In this document: piece by piece, positions 35,301-47,300 of the stretch
How positions within the stretch are numbered: the first letter of the stretch is position 1
Layout: every line of letters begins with the position of its first letter
NCBI GenBank assembly: GCA_037157565.1
Contig: JAZHRO010000013.1
Coordinates: 74,951,501 to 75,015,500 of the forward strand
Direction of reading: 5' to 3'
DNA length: 64,000 nucleotides
Source of the DNA: Thalassia testudinum
Lineage: Eukaryota; Streptophyta; Magnoliopsida; Alismatales; Hydrocharitaceae
Notes under the pieces: generated by a model
Seen by the model: the letters and a program-made list of their open reading frames with translations, nothing else
Databases searched by the model: none
What the model was told of the DNA's origin: nothing
Position numbers and translations under genes: made by a program

Positions 35301-38300
35301 CCCAATTGCAGGTTATCCTTATGAAGAGCAGTCTGGGGTATCCCCAGACCACCATTTTCTTGCATATACAATGTATGACAAGGATAAAGATGCTCACATG
35401 TTATTTGTGAAAGATTTGTATAGTGATTCACTTTGCAACAATCCCAGAGCGGACAATGTAGCACACTTAGCATGGGCAATGAATGGAAAGGCATTGCTTT
35501 ACACTGTCCGAGACAATGATATGAGGCCTTACAGGTGAGTAGTATGCTTTCGTTGATTTTTCCCTTTCTTGTTTCCTGTAAATTCTACTTTCAATTACAC
35601 CTTCCTCTCTTCACACTCTGAGGACTGGATTGATTGGTGACACTTTTGTTATACCAGGATATATTTGAGCTTTGTTGGATCAGATAAGGATGATGTGTTG
35701 ATTTTTGATGAGTCTGATAAATCTGTATTTGTCAACATTAGAAATACAAAGGACTTCCAATTTATTACTGTAAACAATTGCTCCAACACATCTACCAAGG
35801 TAACATCCTTGAATTCAGCTGTGATGTATTGTCCTCTTCATGTTCTATGTCTCGAGTCCAAGTAGAAAACTGTTGTATGTAGGTGTACTTGATAAATGCT
35901 GCAGATCCTTTATCTGGCTTGACATTAGTATGGGACTGTGAAGAACGTGCTGACTGCATTGCTGATCATCATCGAGGGTGGATTTATTTATTCACTAATG
36001 CTTCGAGAGATGGGAGCGTACCTGATTCACATTATCTACTTCGCCGTGCTGTTAGAAATTCAGATTCAAATAGATGGGAGGTTTGCTAAAGCATGATAAA
36101 CCTGGTGGCCCAATACTCTAGGCAATGATTAACTTTAGTATCATTCATTTTACCCTTTTCAAAAAAAAAAAAAAAAGACTCATTTAGTTTGTGAGTTCAT
36201 GTTTTCTTTCACGTCGTATAATTTAATTTTGTACTTTTAGTTACAATGACGTCTATTTGTGGTAATATTCAGATTAAAAGATTTAACATATCTGTAGTTC
36301 ATTTCAGTGTCATGCATAACAGAAAGCATCATTGGACTTGTATGCATCAAGTCCTATGTTTGTTAACTTACTTTCTAGAATCACATGGAGTTATTCTTGG
36401 CATTAAAGAATATATGCATTGTGAATATATGCATCATGAACATCAAGTCTAGATAGGCGTACCTTTGGTTACAAGTTAAGTTTTAAGTTTTAGACTGGAT
36501 AATTTTTAGGAAGTGTTAAATTGGAAAAAAAGGTGTTTGGTTGAGTAGTGAAATAAATAACGAGTTAAATATAACAGGTGAATTAATATAATTTAGGGGT
36601 TTTTATATATATATCTCTGTAAACTTTCGATGAGACACATATACCCTCATGTATTTGATATTTACGTATATACCCCTATAAAGTTGCTCCGTTAAGGTTG
36701 TTGCCCCTGTTTCGTTAAACCGAATGGAAAATATTTTAAATTCTTTTTAAAAATAAGAAAATTTATATTAATCTCCCTACATTTATTTCCTTATTTATTT
36801 CAACTCCACCTTCCTCCCTCCTTCCCAACCTCCTCTTCTTCCATCATTGGCTACCATCACCGGCCACCATCATTAAGCTCCACCTCAACTCCTCAGCCAA
36901 AGCTCATCTTGGACAGAGGGCCCATCACTGGCCCTGTATGGATCTGCCTATCTTGGAGGGAGTTGACATACTCAAGGAGGTCAACACGGGTGTGGAGGTC
37001 GAAGATGGAGGGGTTGATGGAGAGGGCACAATTGCAGTTGGTGATGACGTTGACGAAGTGGTCCGAGGTGCTGTGGGCGATGGTGCGACCGAGGAGGTAG
37101 GCAACAACGAAGAGGTAGGGGAGGGTAGCACGATCGAAGTCGAGGATCTTGGAGAAGTGGTGGACGGAGTCGAAGGGGAGGCTAATGTCGAGGGAGGCGT
37201 GGGCGACGACACAATAGAGGAAGAGCTTGACGTTGATGAGGGTGATGACAGCCTTGAGTTTAGTTGCGGGGCAGGAGGGAGAGGTGGGGGAGGAGGAGGA
37301 AAGGGGATGGTGGTCGAGGTTGACAAAGAGGGTGTCGAAGAAGTTGTTGTCGTGGAGGAGATGGGAGATCGAGGAGTTGAGAAGGAGGTTGGTGATGGTG
37401 GCTGATGGTGGAGGAAGAGGAGTTCAGGGAGGAGGAGGAGGAGGAATGAAGAGGAGTTGGAATAAACAGGCATATAAATATAGGGAGGTAAATATAATTT
37501 TTTTTATTTTTTTATAACATTTTCTGTTGGGTTTAACGGAGCAGGGGCATATGACCTTAATGCAATTTTATAGGGTTATATACGTAAATACCAACTACAT
37601 AGGGGTATATGTGTCTTATCGATAGTTCACAACGGAATATACGTAAAAACCCTATAATTTATGCATAGAATATTGGGTTGTTTTTTGTTATTATTTGGTT
37701 AGTTTATTGGAATAAGTAATGGATTGGATGTGACGTGTGAGTTGATGTATTGTAAGTAGTGATGCAAAAGATGCGTTTATTTGTCTTTTCAAAAAAATGT
37801 GTTTATTTGATTTATATTTGATATTTAATGGTTCTTTATTGGGAGATGAAGTGCTTTGGAAGCTAGAGTCTAGGTAACCCCTCTTAAACCTTGTACATGT
37901 AACAGAAAACTAGCCAAGAACAAGGTAATCTGTGTTTGTATCTAAATGCAGCCTAGAGGATGGGTTACAAGGAAGGTTTTTAGTGTTCTAGTCTATGTCC
38001 AGCTCACCTAACTCCCTTCTCAAATGAAAAAATTCATTCACCCTTTAGGAGTCAATGTGGTTGTCACCATTCAGGATTCAGTTTTGTCACATCATCTCAT
38101 CTTGTTTCCCCTTATTTTTTTTGAGATAACATCTCATATTGTTACATATCATTTGTTTAAATGAATACGAAAGTCTGCTTTGAGTATATGGCATATGCGA
38201 AGTGGTGTTTTAAATTGGAAAGCATGATTTTGCCCTTTTGCAGCTATGTGCTCACTTAACTCTGGAAACATGAAAACTTTGGATTGGATTCCATGTGTCT

Positions 38301-41300
38301 AACAGCACGTGGTGGGTAGAGGCTTTGCTACGCCATTGAGACTATCTGTGCATCTCAATATTGGGTTTGTAGTAGTAAAATATGATGGGAATTTACTTCC
38401 TGCCTCTTCAGATACATGATTTTTTTCATATTGATAGTGGGGTGCTTTCTGTTCTGTTTTGTTAGACCATAGCTTTAGGCATGAAATATTCAGATGACCT
38501 GGAAGCAAAAGCATGCTATCTTATTTCATTTTGTGATTTGGATCATCTTTTTTTTCGAAATCAGCAGCGAACTATTCTAATTTGCACCATTGCATCCATT
38601 ACCTCATCGATGTGTTTGAAAGAACATTGGAAGAATAATAAACACGTTGTCCGCCCTCCAGGAAGGGAGTTCCATGACTTGATTTGAGTTTGTGACTTCA
38701 TCTTGTGCAGTGTTTTTCTTATTAGTTCCTATCCTTTGTCTTGTTTAGAGTGTAATAGTTGAAGAGCCGGGGATCAGCATTGAAGATGTTGATTTTTGTG
38801 ACTCCCACATGGCGATCGTTTTGAGGAAAGGCAAAGATTACAAAATCTGTTCCATCGCTTTGCCATTGCCCATTGGTGAGGTAATCATGGCTAGACTACA
38901 AGATATGACTGGTCTCATTTTACAGCTGTACAATGAATCTGTGTGCACTACGATGATCTTGTCAATTTTGGTTTGCTTAGTCTGGACTATATTGTTAAGG
39001 AGAATTCTGAATGATTTTTCACTTGTTAAGATCAAGTATACATGGCAAAAAGAATTCTAGTCCTTAAAAGTTCTCTTGTTTTATTTTAACTTTTTTCCCC
39101 TCTGAACTATGCCAAGGATCCATCTTTACGCGTTTTACCAATGTAATTGTTTTACATTTGATGTTGTGATCCATTAATAGGATGTTTCAGGCTTTTGCTT
39201 TTTCAGGAACATGATTTAATCTCAAAAGTTTAAACAAATAAAGTTTGATTCTTCCTCCTCCTCTTAATAAAAAATGAGGATGACTAACAAAATAGTATTA
39301 CGATGAACTTTGCTGTCTACTCAAAAAAAAAAAAAAAAAGAATCAGAAAAGACCTGGCTTTCCCAATGCATCAGCAATCTGACATTCTATCATGCTTGAA
39401 TAGCTCAGAAATTATGTATAAATTTTCTTCACTGAAACTCCTCCTTGATTCAAAGCCACCCATCTGGTTTAGTAGAGCTAACTTGTCATAAACAGGAGAC
39501 AATGTAGTCAATCTGAAATGTAATTACTCTCTTTAAGGTGTTATGGAAATAAGCCACCAAATCCCATTAGACTCTCCTTTTTATCAAAATCCCTTTACTC
39601 ATTTCCTTATTTCGAAAGTAACAAAAATTTTGCCTTACTAGTACAGGGCTTGTCAATGGATAGTCTGATTTTATGCTAGTTTGAAGCCATTCAGCCTTTA
39701 ATAATTATCTGGGTTAACATGAGAAAGTCCAGACGCCTCAATTTTATCAGTTTTAGCAATCAGCTTTGAACTTGAATATTCCTTTAGAAGACTTTAAGCT
39801 TGAGTATTATACCATTTGCTCTGAAAAAAATGCTTTCATTGAGATTCTGGTGCCAGCCATGGAACTTATTTTTTCAAAAAAAAAAAAAAACTATGAATAT
39901 GTAATATAATATGTAGCAGGTTACATTGTTGACATGGCATTATATCGTATTTATAATATAATATGAATATGGCTAACTTTCTAACAAAAATATTATGTAA
40001 GCATAGTATGTAGTACATGACGTATCTTGTCACATCAATTTATTTTGTAATGCATTTTCCTTTTCAATACAATTTAGTCATGAAGTTTTGATGATTCTTT
40101 CTTTCTTTCTTTCTTTTTTATTTTCAAAAAAATATTGTTTTCTTTTTTAATGCTTCTACAGGGGCCTATGTATCTGCACAGTCTCCAACCCTGCTTCCTA
40201 CCTCTTCCAGAGAATGTTTGCCAAATTTGTCCTGGACCCAACTATGATTACTACTCTTCTACCATGCGATTTACGATTTCTTCTCCAGTGGTATGCTACC
40301 TTTGATGCTATGATATCTTTTTTTATTGAATGAGTGGATTATAACAATTATAATTTTTATTAAGTTATATGTGGTTTGGCATGGAGTTATGATGGCTTTT
40401 TATTACACAAAAAAATGGTGACATATTTACCATTCGAACTTTGTTTTGACAGTCAAAACAGTGTGAAAACTACTGATATGTTCATGTCACTCGGCATTTT
40501 TCAATATCCACCTTCCATGTTGGTGTAATTATGTTGTTAACATGTTTCCAAAGTAGTGATAAAAACAGAGTGGTTAGACACATAGCAATTACTCTTCTTT
40601 TTTGGTGTATGGATCAGAATGGCCTTATGGTAGTTCTGGTTGGTCTTTTATGTGTAGAAGACTCTTGAAGTAAGAATGTCAAAGAAAAGAATGAAGACAG
40701 GAAAAACCCCAAGTCCAACTAGCACTTATATTGATGTCTAAAAATGTCACTTAAAAATGTAAATGGACTGATAAGATCCACTTTAGAATGTTATTAATGT
40801 CAAACAACCAATGTTACATCTTTTCAAAAAAAAAAACAACCAATGTTACATCATTTACAGTTGGAAAAAATTATCATGAAGTGTACCTTCAAAAAAAAAA
40901 AAAAATCATGAAGTGATACTATCCATGCCAAAGAAATTTAAGCAAAATCAACAAAGAGGGCATTGTTTTGTTTAACACCCACAAAAGGAATAGACTACTT
41001 CAAAATTTCTTTCCAAACAATTCTTTGTAATCACATGGCCTTTATGGGGAAACACAATAGTAAACATAGTGATAGAGTTTCCTCTGTTCATACCTATTAA
41101 AATGAAAAAAATGTCCACTTTTTTATGCTGGGAAGAGTTACTTATAAATATCTATTCCATGTTGTGAATGGTTTGCAACAAACTAAATAAATAGGAAATT
41201 AAAAATTAAAAAAAGAAAGTAGATTTCTAATGGCGCCCTTCAAGCACCACTCCTGGAGACCATCATCTTCGCCATTTATGGTGAATAACAGAGCCTTAAA

Positions 41301-44300
41301 GGGTTATTGAGAAAAATCCCATTCCAATTGTGGACAGACAAGTCTTTAAATTTTATGCTCTCTTTGATAGTTCTGTTATATTTACATTTCTTGAGGGCTT
41401 GCCTATATTTATACCTTATCCTCTTCTATATGTAGATGCTTAGGATTTCTTGAATCAATAGAACACTTGCTTCTTCATGGTATTAGTGCAGTGGTCTTAG
41501 GTTGAAGCTCTATACCTCCTTGATCTCCCTTCTCTCTCTACTAAATAAGCTCAATTACCCTCTTCTTCCTCTTGGGATTTGTGCAATAAGTAAGAAAGGG
41601 GAGAGGCTTCTCATTTTTCATGCCGTCTTGGTGGGTTTTGCCTTGGGTAAAAGTTCCATAGAGCTATAAGGCACCTTTGGACAGAGCTTTGATTACTCTC
41701 CTAACTCTGATGAGATGGTCCTAACTTCGGCTAGTTACTGTCTCCCTTTGGTAACCCACCATTGGAGTAGCCACATTTTTGACGGAGGTGTAGATGCTTG
41801 GAAGGTGGTGCTATGAACAAGTGTTGCTACTAGTGTGAAGATAGTGAAGCTACATGATTTCATGGGGCTCCATCGATGCATTTGAGTGGTATAGGAGCTG
41901 GAGGGTCTCCATCACTTGGGTTGCCATTGTAGGAGTGTTGTTACTCATCCTTTAAGTGGTATAGAAATGGGAGTCAAATCACTGCCCATACTGCCTCAAT
42001 AGGGCATTGCCCATGGAAAGAGATATTGCGTTATATCACCGATATACCACATATCACTAGGCTTCCATATCTCAATATCATTGGAATATCCCTATTCTAG
42101 GATATCGAGGAAATATTGCTAGATATTGATATCGCTAAATGTTGAAAGGTATCAACTTAGGGGGATGTGGGGAGACATCGAAGGTTTGTTCTCATATATT
42201 GGATTTAGGATTCTTTTGTATCACATTGGCTTTTTTTTTTTTTAAATTTTTTGATAGAGAGTATCACATGGGCTTATTCTACATGATTTTGAGTTCTTTC
42301 TTGCGTTAAATCAAGGTCATTTCTTCAACTTCCTCACAACTTTGAATTCTAACCTCCTCATCCATCTTTGTTGCTTGTATTCTAAATTTTTTATTATATC
42401 TCTCATGTTAGTGGTGCATTTCATGATTTTAAGGAATCCGAACTTTGATGTGGTTAGCTCATCTCATGGTCATGGTTTATGGATCATGCCATAATGTCTC
42501 CAATAATCATGATTAACTCAGTCTCATTATCATATTAGATGTATATGCTGATGGTCTATTGTATTGTTTGGCCCATTGGTGAATAATATTCCTTTTTTTT
42601 TACCAATGAGATTCTAAGATATGGTTATGATCCATTGGTGCATTCTATTGTTTGGTCCATTGGTGAATGATATTCTTTTTTTTTTATCAATGAGATTCTA
42701 AGTAAGATGATACATTGAGTTGCCATGTTATATATTTATCTTCTTATCTTTTATTTTTCCTCTTCTAAGTTATGACTTATGAACTTATACTTAACCTACT
42801 TTTCTTGTGTGTTATCCAAAATTGATGAATCTTGTCTTACAACATTTCTTCATGAATGTAATAATAACTAAAATCATAATTTTGTAAAATTTGAGGCATT
42901 TTGAGCTATTTTGAACTAATTATTGAATATTGGTAACATATCGATGATATATCCTCAACATGCCCTCTTTTGGACTCATAGATATGGCATCAATATCGAC
43001 ATCTAAAACCTTGGCATTGCCTGAGGTCCTTGGACTTCATCTTAGCCACTAAACATCCTTGAACTCCAGACAATGCTTCTTAGATCTTGATCTTGGTCCA
43101 TAGGAATTGTTTTGTGGTGATATTTTATAGGAAAGGTTATATTGAAGCTTATGAGAGGAATGAAGTAGATCCCTCCTATTTAATTATTCCTTTATTGTTA
43201 TAGGTTCCTGATCAATGTGAGTCATGGCTTCAGAGATATTTGATTTGCCCACTCAGAGATGGGGCTCATAGGGAATTCACGAGCTCCTTCTTTGGTCCAA
43301 TAGTCAAGTTTAATGGGACCCATTATGCGCTATGGTTGTAGTCTATTTTGAATGTCATTGAAGGACACAATAAGGAGCACATTATCATCAACTCGGAACC
43401 CAAAGCGAAAGTTGAAAGTATACTACATGGAAGGGCAATGCCATGGTGAGGATATGAATTGTAAATACCACTATCTAGTGCATTGCAATGAAGGTCATGT
43501 AGTATAAGACTGCAAAGGAGATGTGGGATATACTCTGTTGGATGATTTTATAGAAGAATGCAAGTCACATGCTCTAGCTCCATCACGAGATTGCTCATGT
43601 GAGGTAGGATGGCAGACCCCTTGCTTAGTTCTACTTGGCTCTCAAATCAACGTTTGAGAGGCTAGATGCCTATACCCTTGCATGCCCTTACGAGCCGCAT
43701 ACTATCTTTTAGGGAAGAGGTAGAGGCATCTCGCCATCCACTCGAGGCTGTGCATGCGGTTGTGGGGGTTAGTGGTGTACTAGACCCTAGTTCTCGCATT
43801 GCAGGGAACTTGGTCATGTAGGGGACAATTTTGGATCGAGTGAAAATTGCAATGGAATAGCGTGTTGCACACGAGTTAACGACCGTTTACAAAAATCGTA
43901 ACTCTCGAACATGAATATGAAATAGTTATAGTGGAAGTCTTAGTTGTTTGAAGGGAGGCAAAATTTATCAAAATTACTAATTAGTAACCTACACCTTTTT
44001 TGTATTTTTGGGATTTTTTTTCTTCGGATTTTTGAATGAGGAATAAACAAGAAACCTAAAACTAGGAATTAATCTGCAGTACAGGGGCATAAATGCAAAA
44101 TTCTGCACAAATAATTTCATGGAAATCCAAAAATTCAAAGAAAATTTTGGAAGGTGGAAAACTACTAAGGTACCCGCAAAAATCACGTAAAAATACACAT
44201 TATAGAGCATGTAACAAAATCCTAAAGGAACTACAAGGATTGAAATGCAAGGATTGAAATGCAACAACTCAAGGACTGAAACGAAAATGTCTTTTTATAC

Positions 44301-47300
44301 AAAAGATCTAAGCATGAAATTTGGTGAGAACCTAATGTGCAGAAACTTACACAAAATGTTTCACAAAATTAGAATGCACAGAATTCGAGAAACTAAATTG
44401 GGAAGCAAAGGATTAAATTGTGAACTATCTAGAAGCTACTAACAGGAAAGAAATGCATGCGAACTAAGGTGAAATATGATACATTAAACTACTGAAATTG
44501 AAAGCAAATAACTAAACAAAACTTGAATTGATCAAGCTAATGTCATGATTATAAAGATTGTAATTACAACTACACCAACTAAAGAGATAATAGAGAGAGC
44601 AAAAGTGAAGAGGATGGGGGGGAGTCTCAATGAGGTAGAGGCAATGTGTGAATGACGGTGACATTGGTGGAGAGGGTGGAGAGTTCATCGGAGAGACCCC
44701 TTTGCCCAAGAGAAAGAGATAGTAGAAAGAGAAGAAGAAAGAGAGAGGATGAGGGGCTAAAGGGTCTCAGGGGCTTTTTATAGAGCCGAAGGAGCCCCCT
44801 TGAATGCTAAAAACCATTGGGCCTAATGCAATTTTGTGTCCCTCATTTTTTGGCAAGGTCTTGAGGCTTAAGCACTCCAAATCCCATAAAAAATGGGATT
44901 ATTTCCCTAAATTTTTGCTTAGGAACGTACTTTGGCTGCCATTAAGCTTGTATGGGTATTTTTTCCTTTTTTTTGTGCCCTATTTTGATTTGCCTAATTC
45001 GGCTTGCTTATATACCTAAGCCCACTCTTGGGCCCAACTGCACGTCCTTAGCCCATTAGCAATGTCAATCTACCTAAGTTGGGCCTTTATGTGTGTAGGT
45101 GTGCCCTTTACCTCCGATGCTACCCCATTCTAACTTTGGCCTCCCTAGGTCAATGGAACTGACTTACTAGAGCCCTCGCGTAGGGTGTGCGTGGGTCAAC
45201 TCCTTGTCGACCTGTATGTTGCGTGTATTACTTTTTTGTTTTTTTCCTGTCCTTTCTTGGTTTCTTTTCCTTTTTTCCTTTTCTTCTCTTCCATTTTCCT
45301 TCTTTCTTTTTGTACCAAGGCTTTAAAATTTCTCTTTTCGATTCAAAGCCGTTGTGGGTTCTCATACCCCCAAAAACTACTCTTCTTCTCACCTCGAACA
45401 AAAAAATAAAATAAAATAAAATAATTATCTAAATTGCAGTTAGATGTCTAAATAAATCTAAGTGCAATATAAATACCCAAAAATAGCAATAAATAAACAA
45501 AAAAATTTCTACAAAATTGTAGTGTGATCATGAACTAATGCATGGGAAGTTTGCTAATGCTGACCAGGCCATTGCTGCTCCAGAGTCAATGCCTGGGATT
45601 GCTATTTTTTTCCAAAGTTCAGTATAATGAGCTAATATAGAGGCTAAATCAGCATGTTGTCATTGTTGTTTCTATGTCAGTCACTTGAAGTTCCGCCGTA
45701 GGGAACTCCAACATGGCAACCTTTGCTAATCCATCAAGTATACCTATAGCTTGTGTTGCATGTTAATCTAATACGGAGGACACTAATTGGCTTGTTGATT
45801 GAGGTACAACCTTTGCTAATCCATCAAGTATACCTATAGCTTGTGTTGCATGTTAATCTAATACGGAGGACACTAATTGGCTTGTTGATTGAGGTACATC
45901 CTGACATTATGCTATGATGCTCAACGGTTTTCAAGTTGAAGTTAGTCGCATCTGGTAGAACCACATTGGTGCCAATGGGAGGCATTCCCCCATTACTTGT
46001 CAAGGAGAGGTATAGGTTGCTCCAGACACATTCTCCAATAGCCCCATTTTTTTTTTCTGAGTTTGCTTTCTATCAATAGAATTACAAAGGAATTGAATTG
46101 CGGAGCAATGTTTGCTTATGTATCATTTGCTCTTCGAAGATATGTTAAAGGGGGCAGGTGATTGGCTGTGGCTATGGGGAAGGGGTTTTTATTGTCTCTT
46201 GCACTCACCATATACTAGCCATGTTTCACTTCCATCAGGAGGCTTCTCTAGCTACTTGTGGCACTAACAACTTGGTTACATTTCATTGTCTAACCTTTGG
46301 AGAATGATACCATAGATTTTACCTATTGTTGTCTTCTAGTGTGAGGCTTGACAATTGGGGAGGCACCACATGAGTTCCTTTCCTATTTGTCAAAGTTGTA
46401 GTTTCGAGTCTATTTTCTAGGTACTGCATGTTGACATTTTCCCAATCGTGTGCAGAACAAATATTATTTTGTTGTTGATGATTTTTCTTGATTGTCGTGG
46501 TTTTTATTGAAATCCAAGTCAGATGTAGGTGGTGTTATCAAAATCTTTTTGCAGGAAATAAAGAATCAATTTTGTATCCATGTAAAAATCTTTCGATTTG
46601 ATAATACCTTGGAATTTCCTACCAATCTCTTTGTGCCTTCATCCAGGAGTGTGACATCATTTACTAGGCCAGTTGCCTTATACATCACAACAAAATAGTG
46701 TGGTGGAAAGGCGGTGCCATCACATTTTGCATATGGAAGGAGCTTTTGATACAGAATAGTGTGCCCTTTCAATACTAGGGAGATATAATGCTTATCACTT
46801 GTTACTTGGTCAATTGGATGTCCTGTACAGTTCTTAATTAATAGGTTCCCTTGTCTATCCTCTTTCCTATCCATGAGCTCTTTTGGGGTTCCACATAAGG
46901 TTTTTGGGTGTATTATCTTTGTGCGTCTTCTTGGTTCTAACAAGAATAAGTTGTCTTGAGTCATGAAATGTGTCTTTATCGGTACTTTAGTACTCAAAAG
47001 GGTTATAGATACTATGATTCTATTGATCAATGCCATTATGTTAGTGTTGATGTCACCTTCTTTAAGTCCATCTCTTATACGTGGGGTTCATGAGTCACCA
47101 TGTCTCATGTCTGCATAAGAGAGTGAGACTATCATTCCTAGCACTTTTTTAACATTGATGTGTAGTTAGGCAATAGGTTCAAGCTGGTTTATTCTTATTG
47201 TCATACACATGCCAAAAATTGCCCTTCCCCTTGCACCTACGACTTCATTTGTACTTGAGGTATTGATAGAGATAAAATTAGAAATGTGAATAATTAAAAA

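Larger units (their letters stand above)
30417..35311 (+). other. Intron 1 (4.9 kb)
   Basis: The donor is GTAGGG and the acceptor is CCCAATTGCAG. The intron contains a cluster of Tourist-like MITEs (30502-31586 and 33304-34407) and a GA microsatellite. From about 34411 to 35311 I see no recognisable element. Short frames such as 32106-32459 have no motif. Confidence 0.85.
36081..38748 (+). other. Intron 4 (2.7 kb)
   Basis: The intron contains the Mutator-like element at 36596-37652. It also has a poly(A) tract at 36161-36176 and a small poly(A) insertion at 37784-37797 flanked by repeats of TGYGTTTATTTG. Elsewhere I see nothing recognisable. Confidence 0.85.

Noticed and set aside
36925..37473. 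Ser/Pro/Thr-rich 182-codon minus-strand frame
   Set aside because: Its low-complexity product comes from codon-shifted reading of the MULE cargo. The third frame is more protein-like.
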